Shown: positions 1-7,808 of the stretch, in pieces
Position numbering within the stretch: the stretch's first letter is position 1
How the letters are laid out: each line of letters begins with the position of its first letter
Origin: Bacteroidaceae bacterium
Lineage (GTDB): Bacteria; Bacteroidota; Bacteroidia; Bacteroidales; Barnesiellaceae_A
Reading direction: 5' to 3'
DNA length: 38,560 nt
Assembly: GCA_017555825.1 (NCBI GenBank)
Contig: JAFZFQ010000048.1
Location: forward strand, 1-38,560
The notes under the pieces: generated by a model
Seen by the model: the letters and a program-made list of their open reading frames with translations, nothing else
Told to the model about the DNA's origin: nothing
Databases searched by the model: none
Made by a program: the position numbers and the translations under genes

Positions 1-623
1 ACTTTACCAGCATACTTCCTTTTTAGAGAGTGTAATGCAAGCAGGTTATTACCTTTTATGATGAGATTGTCATCTATAGATATACTATCAACTTCGTGTT
101 TACCATTTAAATCATAACGTTTGAAGTTTGTCAGCACCTTTGGTTCCGTCAAGCGGTTGATTTCGTCTGGAGCTAGAATCTCATTCCAAAACACCTCATT
201 GCGTTTTGTATCCTCTTTTGTCTGTCCACCTTCGAGTACGCAATCTTTGTATGGCCACGAAAGAACAACCTCGCGACTCTCTGAAAGAAAATCGCCATCT
301 TCGTTGGTTAAGCCAACTTTGTTTTTGAACGAAGTATAGCTATCGGGCAAGAATCGTTTGTTCATCACAAACTTTTGAAACTTAACCTTATCAAATACCA
401 AAACACCGTCAACCTCTGTAAAGAAATTGCGTTTCAATCCATCATGTGAAAGTAACTTTGCAATTAACTCAGGACGTAGTGCAAGAGCTGCTTCTACTAT
501 AGAATTTTTCAAAAGAACTCCATCTTCTGTGCAATAAGCACTTTCCATGCGAAGAAGTAGCTCCAATTCGGTAAACAAATTCTGTCTTGTATAACCCAAA
601 GATGCGTGTGAGATGCGTGCCAT
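1..623 (-). CDS. Type III restriction-modification DNA methyltransferase (Mod), N-terminal part
   Basis: This reading frame is open on the minus strand from an ATG at 623 to the window edge (207 residues). It is the N-terminal part of an adenine-specific DNA methyltransferase of type III restriction-modification systems, which modifies the recognition site and works with a Res helicase-nuclease. The N-terminus (MARISHASLGYTRQNLFTEL) and the stretch near the edge (IIKGNNLLALHSLKRKYAGK) match this family: the GNNLLALHSL segment normally lies just before the catalytic DPPY motif, which would fall outside the window. The frame stays open upstream to a stop at 699-701, so the start is not certain, but 623 is the first ATG. 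Whether the gene is intact, and whether a res gene follows, cannot be seen. A poor CAAAnnTA match at 918-925 could be a distant promoter on this strand. Confidence 0.82.
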   Translation of the reverse strand, partial: MARISHASLGYTRQNLFTELELLLRMESAYCTEDGVLLKNSIVEAALALRPELIAKLLSHDGLKRNFFTEVDGVLVFDKVKFQKFVMNKRFLPDSYTSFKNKVGLTNEDGDFLSESREVVLSWPYKDCVLEGGQTKEDTKRNEVFWNEILAPDEINRLTEPKVLTNFKRYDLNGKHEVDSISIDDNLIIKGNNLLALHSLKRKYAGK

Positions 624-744
624 AAGATTTAAGTTTAATAATCTTACTCCTATCCACTTGCAAAAAGAAAAGGCGTTGAACTGTTCTTTTGCATATACTC
701 ATCTCGTGGCTCGGCAAAGCCCAATGTAATATATAAGCACGAAC

Positions 745-772
745 AGTTCACGCCCTATAATGGACGTGAACT
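745..772. repeat. Perfect 8-bp inverted repeat upstream of the methyltransferase gene
   Basis: AGTTCACG at 745-752 and CGTGAACT at 765-772 are perfect inverted copies separated by 12 bp (CCCTATAATGGA). The element lies about 120 bp upstream of the methyltransferase start. It could be an operator for a dimeric regulator, a leader hairpin or a recombinase site. There is no following T-run, so a terminator is unlikely. Confidence 0.5.
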
Positions 773-856
773 CTCTCGCTACTTATTCCTTTTACATTTA
801 TGAAATTTTGCCGATTTCGAGATGACGGAATAAAAGCAAAAAGCTCCTTATAATAT

Positions 857-1017
857 GTCTATTTTTTTAAAATATAATATTTTTCAGTCTATATTAGTCA
901 CTCCTTATTTTATGATACAAAACTAATAAATTCTTCTCTTACACAACATATGAAACACTCTAAAATCACCCCATAGACCTTTATGTGTCTATTTATAACT
1001 ACTAAAGTCTATTAGGG
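857..1017. repeat. Gene-free AT-rich stretch with scattered GTCTATT motifs
   Basis: The 405 bases between the methyltransferase start (623) and the next gene (ends 1029) hold no convincing coding frame. The right half repeats one short motif: GTCTATT at 857, GTCTATATTAG at 887, ATAGAC at 973-978 facing GTCTATT at 987-993, and GTCTATTAG at 1007-1015. The same motif, inverted and in tandem, sits on the other side of the neighbouring gene at 1591-1620. A separate weak inverted pair (TTATTCC 783-789, GGAATAA 827-833) is also present. Confidence 0.5.
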
Positions 1018-1028
1018 TAACTATAAAG

Positions 1029-1583
1029 TCATTTCTTATTATTTCGATACTCAAGTCTTTTTCGGGTCATTTTTTCACTAAATCCACCATCCTGTTCAAA
1101 CTTAGTTGCCAAACTCTGTAATTGCTTATACAGCAAATAGTCGGCTTGTTTAATGAGTACAATTACCATATTAGCTATGGTTTCGGGTGGTCGCGATTCA
1201 ATAAGTCGCATAAAATATTCTGCATCATTATGCTCTCTTCCCAACCGACGCATTGCCTCAACCTCTCGGGATGCTTCTTCCCATACCCTATGGTTTCGAG
1301 TGTGCAAATAATCTTCATAATCTAAAAGCAACTCACGAAGACTTGCCTTAGCAACATTCACAAGATGTATTTCTGTCTTACTTGATGTCACAGAAGCGGC
1401 ACAACCTTCAACTATATTCTGCTTTCCACTTCGAGCTGCTTGAATCATTTGATCTATTGTTCTATCTCCTTTTTGTAAGTATTTATGACAAAAGTAGTAA
1501 GTTATACGATAAATCACATCACTCTTTTGGTAAGTCAAAAGATTTTTATACCCCCAATTATTGGGCACTAAGGACTTCGTCAT
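1029..1583 (-). CDS. Four-helix-bundle (S23-type) suffix-domain protein
   Basis: This is a 184-residue protein of the four-helix-bundle family related to the proteins encoded in 23S rRNA intervening sequences and to Avd of diversity-generating retroelements. The segment QMIQAARSGKQNIVEGCAAS followed by SKTEIHLVNVAKASLRELL is typical, and the length and C-terminal part fit the 'four helix bundle suffix domain' subfamily. Family members are small helical, probably nucleic-acid-associated proteins; their cellular role is not established. The ATG at 1583 lies directly after a tandem repeat (1591-1620), and the stop lies just inside an inverted copy of the repeat motif (1007-1015). There is no reverse transcriptase, variable repeat or rRNA nearby, so this is a stand-alone copy. 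It has no operon partner: prfC ends 53 bp upstream on the same strand. Confidence 0.85.
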   Translation of the reverse strand: MTKSLVPNNWGYKNLLTYQKSDVIYRITYYFCHKYLQKGDRTIDQMIQAARSGKQNIVEGCAASVTSSKTEIHLVNVAKASLRELLLDYEDYLHTRNHRVWEEASREVEAMRRLGREHNDAEYFMRLIESRPPETIANMVIVLIKQADYLLYKQLQSLATKFEQDGGFSEKMTRKRLEYRNNKK

Positions 1584-1590
1584 ATTCTAC

Positions 1591-1620
1591 TTTAATAGGC
1601 TTTAATAGACCTTAATAGTC
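1591..1620. repeat. Three tandem 10-bp repeats (TTTAATAGGC type)
   Basis: TTTAATAGGC (1591-1600), TTTAATAGAC (1601-1610) and CTTAATAGTC (1611-1620) form a 10-bp-period tandem array immediately upstream of the four-helix-bundle gene. The middle copy contains TAATAGAC, the exact reverse complement of GTCTATTA at 1007-1014 beyond the other end of that gene. The repeats therefore bracket the gene in inverted orientation. Confidence 0.7.
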
Positions 1621-1635
1621 TCAACATAAACTATT

Positions 1636-3216
1636 TTAGAATTCGCTTGTAAAGTGGAATCGTATCTTGGGGAAGTCGGTTTGTGCCATTTGTAGCACAT
1701 ATCCGCTATCGGCCATAAAGACATCGCGACCTTCCTTGTCTACGCACATATATTGCGACTTGCGACGCTTGAAGTTGTCGAGTGCCTCGGGATCGTCACT
1801 CTCTATCCAACAAGCCTTGTACATACTCAACGGCTCCCAACGACATTGTGCACCATACTCATGCAAGAGGCGATACTCAATTACCTCAAACTGCAACTGA
1901 CCCACAGTACCGATAATCTTGCGACCATTGAACTGGTTGGTAAAGAGCTGTGCCACACCCTCGTCCATGAGCTGGTCTATACCCTTTTGCAACTGCTTGG
2001 CCTTCATGGGGTCGTTGTTCTCGATATACTTAAACATCTCGGGCGAGAACGAGGGTAAACCCTTGAAGTGCAGCTCTTCGCCCTCGGTGAGTGTATCGCC
2101 AATCTTGAAGCTACCTGTATCCGGCAGACCGATAATATCGCCGGGGAAAGCATCGTCTACCACCGACTTCTTTTGTGCCATGAAGGCGGTAGGACTGCTG
2201 AAGCGCATCATCTTGCCACTGCGCACATGCTTGTAGTTGGCATTACGCTCAAACTTACCCGAGCATATCTTCACAAAGGCAATACAACTGCGGTGGTTGG
2301 GGTCCATATTGGCGTGTATCTTGAACACAAAACCGGTGAATTTCTCCTCTTCGGGCTTCACCTCACGCTCCAAGGCTTGTATCGACTTGGGTGTAGGTGC
2401 TATCTTCACAAAACAGTCGAGCAACTCTTTGACACCAAACATATTTAGTGCCGAGCCAAAGAATACGGGTGCCAACTGACCCGACAAGTAGTCCTCAACC
2501 TCAAACTCGGGGTATACACCATCGAGCAACTCCAAGTCGGTGCGCAACTTATCGGCCTCACGAGTGCCTATATAGCCGTCGAGTTCGCCGCTGTTTACAT
2601 CGCTCAGCTCTATACGCTCGGTCACGACCTGTTTGTTGGGGGTAAAGAGGTTGAGATTTTTCTCATACATATTATATACACCCTTGAAGGTCTCGCCTAT
2701 ACCTATAGGCCACGAAAGCGGGCGAACCGATATTTTCAACTCACTCTCCAGCTCGTCGAGAATATCGAAGGCATCGCGACCCTCACGGTCGAGCTTATTG
2801 ACAAATACAATAACCGGAGTGTTGCGCATGCGACACACTTCCATGAGTTTGCGTGTCTGTTGCTCCACACCCTTTGCCACGTCTACCACAATAATTACGC
2901 TATCTACAGCAGTGAGGGTACGATAAGTATCTTCGGCAAAGTCTTGGTGACCGGGAGTATCGAGGATGTTTATCTTATAGTCGCCATAGTTAAATCCCAT
3001 GACCGATGTAGCAACCGATATACCACGTTGCTTTTCTATCTCCATCCAGTCGCTGGTGGCGGTTTTCTTTATCTTGTTTGACTTTACGGCACCGGCAATG
3101 TGTATAGCACCACCAAAAAGCAACAACTTCTCGGTGAGGGTGGTTTTACCGGCATCGGGGTGACTGATAATGGCAAATGTGCGTCGTTTTGCAATTTCGT
3201 CGGTAAGTGTACTCAT
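1636..3216 (-). CDS. prfC: Peptide chain release factor 3
   Basis: RF3 is a translational GTPase that releases RF1/RF2 from the ribosome after peptide release. The 526-residue length is close to that of the E. coli protein (529). The G-domain motifs are intact: SHPDAGKT at residues 18-25 (P-loop), the switch region RGISV near 64-68, DTPGH at 86-90 and NKLD at 140-143. Domain II and the RF3-type C-terminal domain ([12 protein letters not shown]) follow. It starts 30 bp after the DUF4924 gene on the same strand, so the two are probably co-transcribed from the divergent promoter region at 3821-3849. Confidence 0.96.
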   Translation of the reverse strand: MSTLTDEIAKRRTFAIISHPDAGKTTLTEKLLLFGGAIHIAGAVKSNKIKKTATSDWMEIEKQRGISVATSVMGFNYGDYKINILDTPGHQDFAEDTYRTLTAVDSVIIVVDVAKGVEQQTRKLMEVCRMRNTPVIVFVNKLDREGRDAFDILDELESELKISVRPLSWPIGIGETFKGVYNMYEKNLNLFTPNKQVVTERIELSDVNSGELDGYIGTREADKLRTDLELLDGVYPEFEVEDYLSGQLAPVFFGSALNMFGVKELLDCFVKIAPTPKSIQALEREVKPEEEKFTGFVFKIHANMDPNHRSCIAFVKICSGKFERNANYKHVRSGKMMRFSSPTAFMAQKKSVVDDAFPGDIIGLPDTGSFKIGDTLTEGEELHFKGLPSFSPEMFKYIENNDPMKAKQLQKGIDQLMDEGVAQLFTNQFNGRKIIGTVGQLQFEVIEYRLLHEYGAQCRWEPLSMYKACWIESDDPEALDNFKRRKSQYMCVDKEGRDVFMADSGYVLQMAQTDFPKIRFHFTSEF

Positions 3217-3246
3217 AATTTGTATGTGTCGTAAATAGATGTGTTA

Positions 3247-3792
3247 TTACAATTCCAATTCGCCCGCTTTGTCAAGACGATATTTCTCGGCAAGTGTTGT
3301 GATAAAGGCAGTGATGTCTTTCAGCGCCTTCATGGTGTCGGCACTCACCTCGCGCTGTTGCAGGCGGAGCATCAATATGCCATAAAGCGCATTGAAGCAA
3401 GTCTCTACCTCGCCCACTTGTGCTCCTTGCGACTTGGCACGCAACTCTACGATATAGGGCAACGCCTTGTAGAAAGCCGCTGTATAGAAGGGCTCGCGAG
3501 GCGACTTGAGCAAGCGCAAGTGTAGGTCGGTGAGGTCTATGATGACGTTTTTGTTGAGTTGCAAGTGTCCGTGCTCGGCAACACCCTCACTACGCATCAT
3601 ATCGATAAGGCTCTCGTACCACTCATATAAGGCTGTACGTTGCTCATCACTTATGCCGGTATATGCATCGACAATCTCGGTGCGTATGCGGTCGAGGTCG
3701 AGCTTGTAGGCTCGTATAATATCCTCTATCTGCCACATGTAGAGCAGATATTCGGCTATATTCTCTTTTTTCTTGGCGCTTGCTGTAAACAT
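3247..3792 (-). CDS. DUF4924 family protein
   Basis: This 181-residue, mostly helical protein has no signal peptide or membrane segment. The N-terminal stretch (ENIAEYLLYMWQIEDIIRAY) and overall pattern match the Bacteroidota-restricted DUF4924 family, whose function is unknown. It is the first gene of a probable two-gene operon with prfC (30-bp gap). A -7 box, TACCTTTG on the minus strand (3828 to 3821), lies about 30 bp before its ATG. Confidence 0.75.
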   Translation of the reverse strand: MFTASAKKKENIAEYLLYMWQIEDIIRAYKLDLDRIRTEIVDAYTGISDEQRTALYEWYESLIDMMRSEGVAEHGHLQLNKNVIIDLTDLHLRLLKSPREPFYTAAFYKALPYIVELRAKSQGAQVGEVETCFNALYGILMLRLQQREVSADTMKALKDITAFITTLAEKYRLDKAGELEL

Positions 3793-3820
3793 AAAACTTT
3801 ATCCTCAGAAAATTTGGATG

Positions 3821-3849
3821 CAAAGGTAATATAAATTTTCTTACCTTTG
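3821..3849. promoter_or_regulatory. Divergent -7 promoter boxes forming an inverted repeat
   Basis: CAAAGGTAA (3821-3829) and TTACCTTTG (3841-3849) are exact inverted copies. Each contains TACCTTTG, a perfect match to the Bacteroidota -7 box TAnnTTTG, one reading left into the DUF4924-prfC operon and one right into the chromate-transporter genes. The positions (about 25-30 bp before each start) suit promoters. No good TTTG -33 element is seen at the expected distance on either side. Confidence 0.5.
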
Positions 3850-3874
3850 CGCACGGTTTGTCATATAAGAGACG

Positions 3875-4429
3875 ATGAAAAACTTATATCTACAACTTTT
3901 TACGACATTTGTAAAAATCGGAGCCTTCACCTTCGGTGGCGGATGGGCTATGATACCCATTATAGAGCGCGAGGTGGTCGATAGACACAAATGGATAAGT
4001 CGTGAAGATTTTCTCGACCAACTTGCCATTACACAATCATTGCCGGGCATACTTGCCGTCAATGTAGCAGTGCTTGTTGGCAATAAGATGCGTGGTGTCA
4101 AGGGTAGCTTGGTTGCTGCATTGGGCACAATTCTGCCATCGTTTGTCATGATACTGCTCATAGCCATCTTTTTTACCCGCATATACAACAACCCCACAGT
4201 TGTGAGCATCTTCAAAGGCATACGCCCTGCTGTGGTGGCTCTGATAGTTGTACCGGTACTTAGCACGGCCAAGAGTGCCCACATCAATCGTTTCACCGTC
4301 ATCATTCCGCTGGCTGTGGCACTTGCCATATACTCGGGCGGTGTATCACCCATCATCTGCATTGTGCTGGGTGCGCTGGGTGGCTATCTCTACTATTGCT
4401 TCACCAAGAAGAAAGGGGGCGCACAATGA
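3875..4429 (+). CDS. Chromate transporter family protein, first half-size subunit
   Basis: This 184-residue membrane protein belongs to the short-chain chromate ion transporter (CHR) family. It opens with the diagnostic pattern TFVKIGAFTFGGGWAMIPII near residues 10-30, followed by the QLAITQSLPGILAVNVAVLVG segment and several hydrophobic helices. Short-chain CHR proteins are encoded as adjacent pairs that together equal one long ChrA. Its TGA overlaps the start of the second subunit (ATGATG at 4426), implying translational coupling. Chromate efflux is the family name, but the physiological substrate in gut or anaerobic Bacteroidales is not known. Confidence 0.88.
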   Translation: MKNLYLQLFTTFVKIGAFTFGGGWAMIPIIEREVVDRHKWISREDFLDQLAITQSLPGILAVNVAVLVGNKMRGVKGSLVAALGTILPSFVMILLIAIFFTRIYNNPTVVSIFKGIRPAVVALIVVPVLSTAKSAHINRFTVIIPLAVALAIYSGGVSPIICIVLGALGGYLYYCFTKKKGGAQ

Positions 4430-4974
4430 TGGTATACCTCTCACTCTTTCTCACATACCTCAAGATAGGCCTCTTTGGCTTTGGCGGAGGCTATGCCATG
4501 CTATCGCTCATACAGCACGAGACTGTCGATGTGGTACATTGGGGATGCACTACCCCCTGGCTCACACAAGCACAATTTACCGACATCGTTGCCATATCGC
4601 AAATGACTCCCGGCCCCATCGGTATCAACAGTGCCACCTACATAGGCTACACCGTCACAGGTAGCGTGTGGGGCTCTATTGTAGCTACATTGGCAGTATG
4701 CCTACCATCGTTCCTATTGGTGCTCATGGTGAGTCGATTTATACTGAAAAACAAAGAAAATCCCATAATAAAGAGTATATTCAAGGGCTTGCGACCTGTT
4801 GCTGTGGGTCTCATCGCCTCGGCGGCTCTCTTGCTCATGAACGAGCAGAACTTCCCCGACCTCACCTACAGCATTGCCATTGCCGTAGCGTCGTTTGTAC
4901 TCACCTATTATGCCAAGTTACACCCCATTATTGTCATCATTCTTGCCGGCCTGGCAGGTTATCTAATATACTGA
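4426..4974 (+). CDS. Chromate transporter family protein, second half-size subunit
   Basis: This 182-residue partner of the preceding subunit shows the CHR signature YLKIGLFGFGGGYAMLSLI and the segment FTDIVAISQMTPGPIGINSA. The rest is hydrophobic, about five to six membrane helices. I place the start at the ATG at 4426, overlapping the upstream stop by four bases; an in-frame TTG 30 bases earlier is less likely. A second ATG follows at once (4429). folC starts two bases after the stop codon, so the three genes form a tight operon. Confidence 0.88.
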   Translation: MMVYLSLFLTYLKIGLFGFGGGYAMLSLIQHETVDVVHWGCTTPWLTQAQFTDIVAISQMTPGPIGINSATYIGYTVTGSVWGSIVATLAVCLPSFLLVLMVSRFILKNKENPIIKSIFKGLRPVAVGLIASAALLLMNEQNFPDLTYSIAIAVASFVLTYYAKLHPIIVIILAGLAGYLIY

Positions 4975-4975
4975 T

Positions 4976-6265
4976 ATGAAAAGTTACGAAGCACTTATCG
5001 AGGATTTATATAATCGTTTTCCCGCCTTTCAACAAGTAGGCTCGGGCGCATACAAACCCGGATTGGACAATGCCGAGGCATTGGACGCACACTTTGGACA
5101 TCCACACCGCACGTTCCGCACTATACATGTGGGCGGAACAAATGGTAAGGGCTCTACCTCGCACACCCTGGCATCGATATTGCAAAAGAGCAATTATCGT
5201 GTAGGTCTCTATACCTCGCCCCACTTGGTCGACTTTCGCGAGCGTATACGCATCAATGGCGAGATGATTCCTCGCCAGGAGGTTGAGCGTTTCCTTTTGG
5301 AGCACAGCGACGAGGCTTTTGCCTTCCGCCCCTCATTCTTTGAGCTCACCACCTTCATGGCATTTAAATACTTTGCCGCACAGAAAGTCGATGTTGCCAT
5401 TATCGAGGTGGGATTGGGAGGCCGATTGGATACAACCAATGTCATCACCCCCGACCTCAGCATTATCACCAATATAAGCCTCGACCACGTAGCACTGTTG
5501 GGTCACGACCACCCCACCATTGCACTCGAGAAGGCCGGTATCATCAAGCCCGGCATTCCGGCTGTGATAGGCGAAGCCGAGGGCGAAGTGCGCAATGTAT
5601 TCCAACAACGCGCCAACGAGGTGGATGCTCCCATCTTCTTTGCACAAGAGAGCAATTGCATGACAAGCGCTACCCCCCTGCGTGGCGGATGGCAATATAC
5701 AGGTACAATGGTAGGCGACCTTTGGGGCGAATTGGGCGGACTGTGCCAAGAAAAAAATGCAGCTACCATACTCACCGCCGTGGCACAACTGCGCAAGATA
5801 GGATATAATATACCCGACGAAGCTATACGCGAAGGATTTGCACACGTAACCTCGCTATCGGGCTTGCAAGGTCGCTGGCAGAAACTATCCGACAGCCCTC
5901 TCACCATTTGCGACACCGGTCACAACATTGGCGGTATGCAATACATCGCACAACAACTTGCCAACACACCCTGTCGCAACATGCGCATAGTGTTGGGTAT
6001 GGTCAACGACAAAGACATTTCGGGCGTGCTATCTCTCTTGCCTCGCAATGCACACTACTACTTCACTCAAGCATCGGTTGCACGTGCGCTATCGGCACAA
6101 GAAGTTGCCAATATAGCAACACAATTTGGCCTGCAGGGCAAGTGCTACGACAATGTAGCAGCAGCCTATACTGCAGCAAAAGAAGAGGCTTGCGAAGACG
6201 ATTTGATTTTTATCGGAGGTAGTACATTCGTAGTTGCCGACCTCCTCGGTCAACAAGCACAATAA
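4976..6265 (+). CDS. folC: Bifunctional folylpolyglutamate synthase/dihydrofolate synthase
   Basis: FolC adds glutamate to dihydropteroate or folates using ATP, in cytosolic folate metabolism. The 429-residue length is usual. The Mur-ligase-type P-loop GTNGKGS lies at residues 54-60, followed by the family patterns YTSPHLVDFRERIRING and FFELTTFMAFKYF, GLGGRLDTTN near 145-155, and LDHVALLG. The C-terminal domain carries CDTGHNIGG and LGMVNDKD. The gene sits one base after the second chromate-transporter subunit and converges on the merR-type gene, whose stop codon is only 7 bases away. No separate promoter is evident. Confidence 0.95.
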   Translation: MKSYEALIEDLYNRFPAFQQVGSGAYKPGLDNAEALDAHFGHPHRTFRTIHVGGTNGKGSTSHTLASILQKSNYRVGLYTSPHLVDFRERIRINGEMIPRQEVERFLLEHSDEAFAFRPSFFELTTFMAFKYFAAQKVDVAIIEVGLGGRLDTTNVITPDLSIITNISLDHVALLGHDHPTIALEKAGIIKPGIPAVIGEAEGEVRNVFQQRANEVDAPIFFAQESNCMTSATPLRGGWQYTGTMVGDLWGELGGLCQEKNAATILTAVAQLRKIGYNIPDEAIREGFAHVTSLSGLQGRWQKLSDSPLTICDTGHNIGGMQYIAQQLANTPCRNMRIVLGMVNDKDISGVLSLLPRNAHYYFTQASVARALSAQEVANIATQFGLQGKCYDNVAAAYTAAKEEACEDDLIFIGGSTFVVADLLGQQAQ

Positions 6266-6272
6266 CAACAGA

Positions 6273-6635
6273 TTATCGAGCATTTATCACGCGGTCGAGC
6301 TCATCAATCATACCTTGTAGCTCGCCGCGTATGGCTTCGAGGCGTTGTATAGCCTCTTGCTTGCTCACTTCGGTACCACGACGGCGACGCAACAAGCGCT
6401 TTACGCCATCGATGGTGTGACCCTCATCCTTGACCAAGCGATATACCAATCGTAGCTCTTCGATGTCGTTGGCCGAATATTTGCGCGTACCACCCTGGCT
6501 CTTGCGCGGGCTCACGGTAGGCAACTCTTTCTCCCAATAGCGCAACGTCGATGCCGGAATGCCCAGCATGCTCGACACTTCACTTATCGAGTAATACATT
6601 TTCTTGGCCGGTACATTATTTTCACTCATACGCAA
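6273..6635 (-). CDS. MerR family transcriptional regulator
   Basis: This 120-residue DNA-binding protein has a MerR-type winged helix: YYSISEVSSMLGIPASTLRYWEKELP at about residues 14-39, then GGTRKYSANDIEELRLVYRL. A short helical C-terminus (dimerisation coiled coil) follows. No effector-binding cysteines are visible, so it is not a typical metal sensor. It lies 9 bp after the M23 peptidase gene on the same strand and is probably co-transcribed with it. The target is unknown. Confidence 0.88.
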   Translation of the reverse strand: MRMSENNVPAKKMYYSISEVSSMLGIPASTLRYWEKELPTVSPRKSQGGTRKYSANDIEELRLVYRLVKDEGHTIDGVKRLLRRRRGTEVSKQEAIQRLEAIRGELQGMIDELDRVINAR

Positions 6636-6644
6636 TCGCTTTGA

Positions 6645-7598
6645 TTATTGGTTCGACACCTCTTGTATCATGCGGTCATACTCCTCGGGGGTGAGGTCGA
6701 GGAAGAAGTAATTGATGGGGTCTATATTCTGTCCGCGATAGATTATCTCATAGTGTAGGTGTGCACCGGTACTCTTTCCCGAACTGCCCACTTGTCCTAT
6801 CTGTTGTCCGCGTGTCACACTTTGTCCTTTCTTCACATCAATCTTGTGCAAGTGGGCATAGAGTGTTATATATCCAAATCCATGATCGAGCTCTACGACA
6901 CGGCCATAACCCTGCTTCCATCCCGTAAACCTCACAACAGCATTACCCGCGGCATACACAGGCACTCCCCTATTGGCACTGAGGTCCATACCATTATGGA
7001 ATGTACGACGACCACTGATGGGGTCCATACGCCAGCCGAACATAGAGGCTATGCGCTTTACATCTTTTTCCCTTACCGGCTGTATAGCAGGCACATGTTT
7101 GAGATGCTCTTCTTGTTGATGAGCAAGGTCGACCAAGTCGTTGAACGAATGGTCTTGCACATAGAGATTACGCGAGAGCTTGTCTACCTGACGTGTCACA
7201 GTAGCCACCAATCGGCCATTCGACATATTCATCAACTCGGCATACCGAGCCGCATTGTCGATACCCGCATCGCGCACCTTACGACCTATGGGGTCGGCTT
7301 GCATTACAACACGATAGAGATTGTCGTCGCGTTGCTCTATATCTTCGAGCACAGTGAGAGCATCGTCTACCTTGCGCGACAAGATATTATACTTGGCTTG
7401 CAACAGCTCGTTTTCGAGACGCAGATACTCGTCGTGAGGCGAACCAAAGAAAAAGTAGACTACCGAGATAAGAATTGCACCCAAAAGAAAGCTACCAAAC
7501 AGCACCCATAAAAAAAATGGCCAACCACGACGACTACCCTTCACCGGCTCGTAGCTATTGGTCTCACTATTAAATATATAATACTGTTTCTTGCTCAT
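6645..7598 (-). CDS. Membrane-anchored M23 family metallopeptidase
   Basis: This 317-residue protein is predicted to cut peptidoglycan peptide cross-bridges or to act as a LytM-type activator in the periplasm. The N-terminus is cytosolic and charged, followed by one membrane helix at about residues 27-51, a coiled-coil region at about 55-170, and a C-terminal M23 domain at about 185-300. The zinc ligands and catalytic residues appear intact: H201 and D205 (FHNGMDLS) and H280-x-H282 (GAHLHYE). A good Bacteroidota promoter lies upstream (7715 to 7685). It is divergent from alaS and followed closely by the MerR gene. Confidence 0.92.
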   Translation of the reverse strand: MSKKQYYIFNSETNSYEPVKGSRRGWPFFLWVLFGSFLLGAILISVVYFFFGSPHDEYLRLENELLQAKYNILSRKVDDALTVLEDIEQRDDNLYRVVMQADPIGRKVRDAGIDNAARYAELMNMSNGRLVATVTRQVDKLSRNLYVQDHSFNDLVDLAHQQEEHLKHVPAIQPVREKDVKRIASMFGWRMDPISGRRTFHNGMDLSANRGVPVYAAGNAVVRFTGWKQGYGRVVELDHGFGYITLYAHLHKIDVKKGQSVTRGQQIGQVGSSGKSTGAHLHYEIIYRGQNIDPINYFFLDLTPEEYDRMIQEVSNQ

Positions 7599-7684
7599 TG
7601 GTTGTTGCTTTTACCCGCAGTATTGCACATATAAAAATAAAAAAAACGCTATGCACGCAATACTTTTTTACCGGTATATAGGTG

Positions 7685-7715
7685 CAAAATTAATATTTTG
7701 GGTTATTTTTGCAAA
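7685..7715 (-). promoter_or_regulatory. Promoter of the M23-merR operon
   Basis: Read on the minus strand, TTTG (7715-7712) is followed after 19 bp by TAATTTTG (7692-7685), matching the Bacteroidota primary sigma-factor consensus TTTG-N19-21-TAnnTTTG. Transcription would begin near 7677, leaving a leader of roughly 80 bases before the M23 start at 7598. Confidence 0.7.
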
Positions 7716-7808
7716 CTGTTTTCAAGAATATTAATTGTATCGCACGATAATTAGCGATTTTGACAGGTAAGAAAAGTAAGAAAATAAATAATAAATTGAA
7801 CAAAAGAT

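Noticed and set aside
121-717. Short open frames on both strands (121-339 plus, 469-717 minus)
   Set aside because: They overlap the methyltransferase reading frame, which has clear family motifs and runs off the window.
1029-1583. Diversity-generating retroelement accessory gene (avd)
   Set aside because: The protein is in the same superfamily, but no reverse transcriptase, template repeat or variable-repeat gene is visible nearby.
1591-1620. CRISPR array
   Set aside because: The 10-bp units are contiguous without spacers and only three in number; no cas genes are present.
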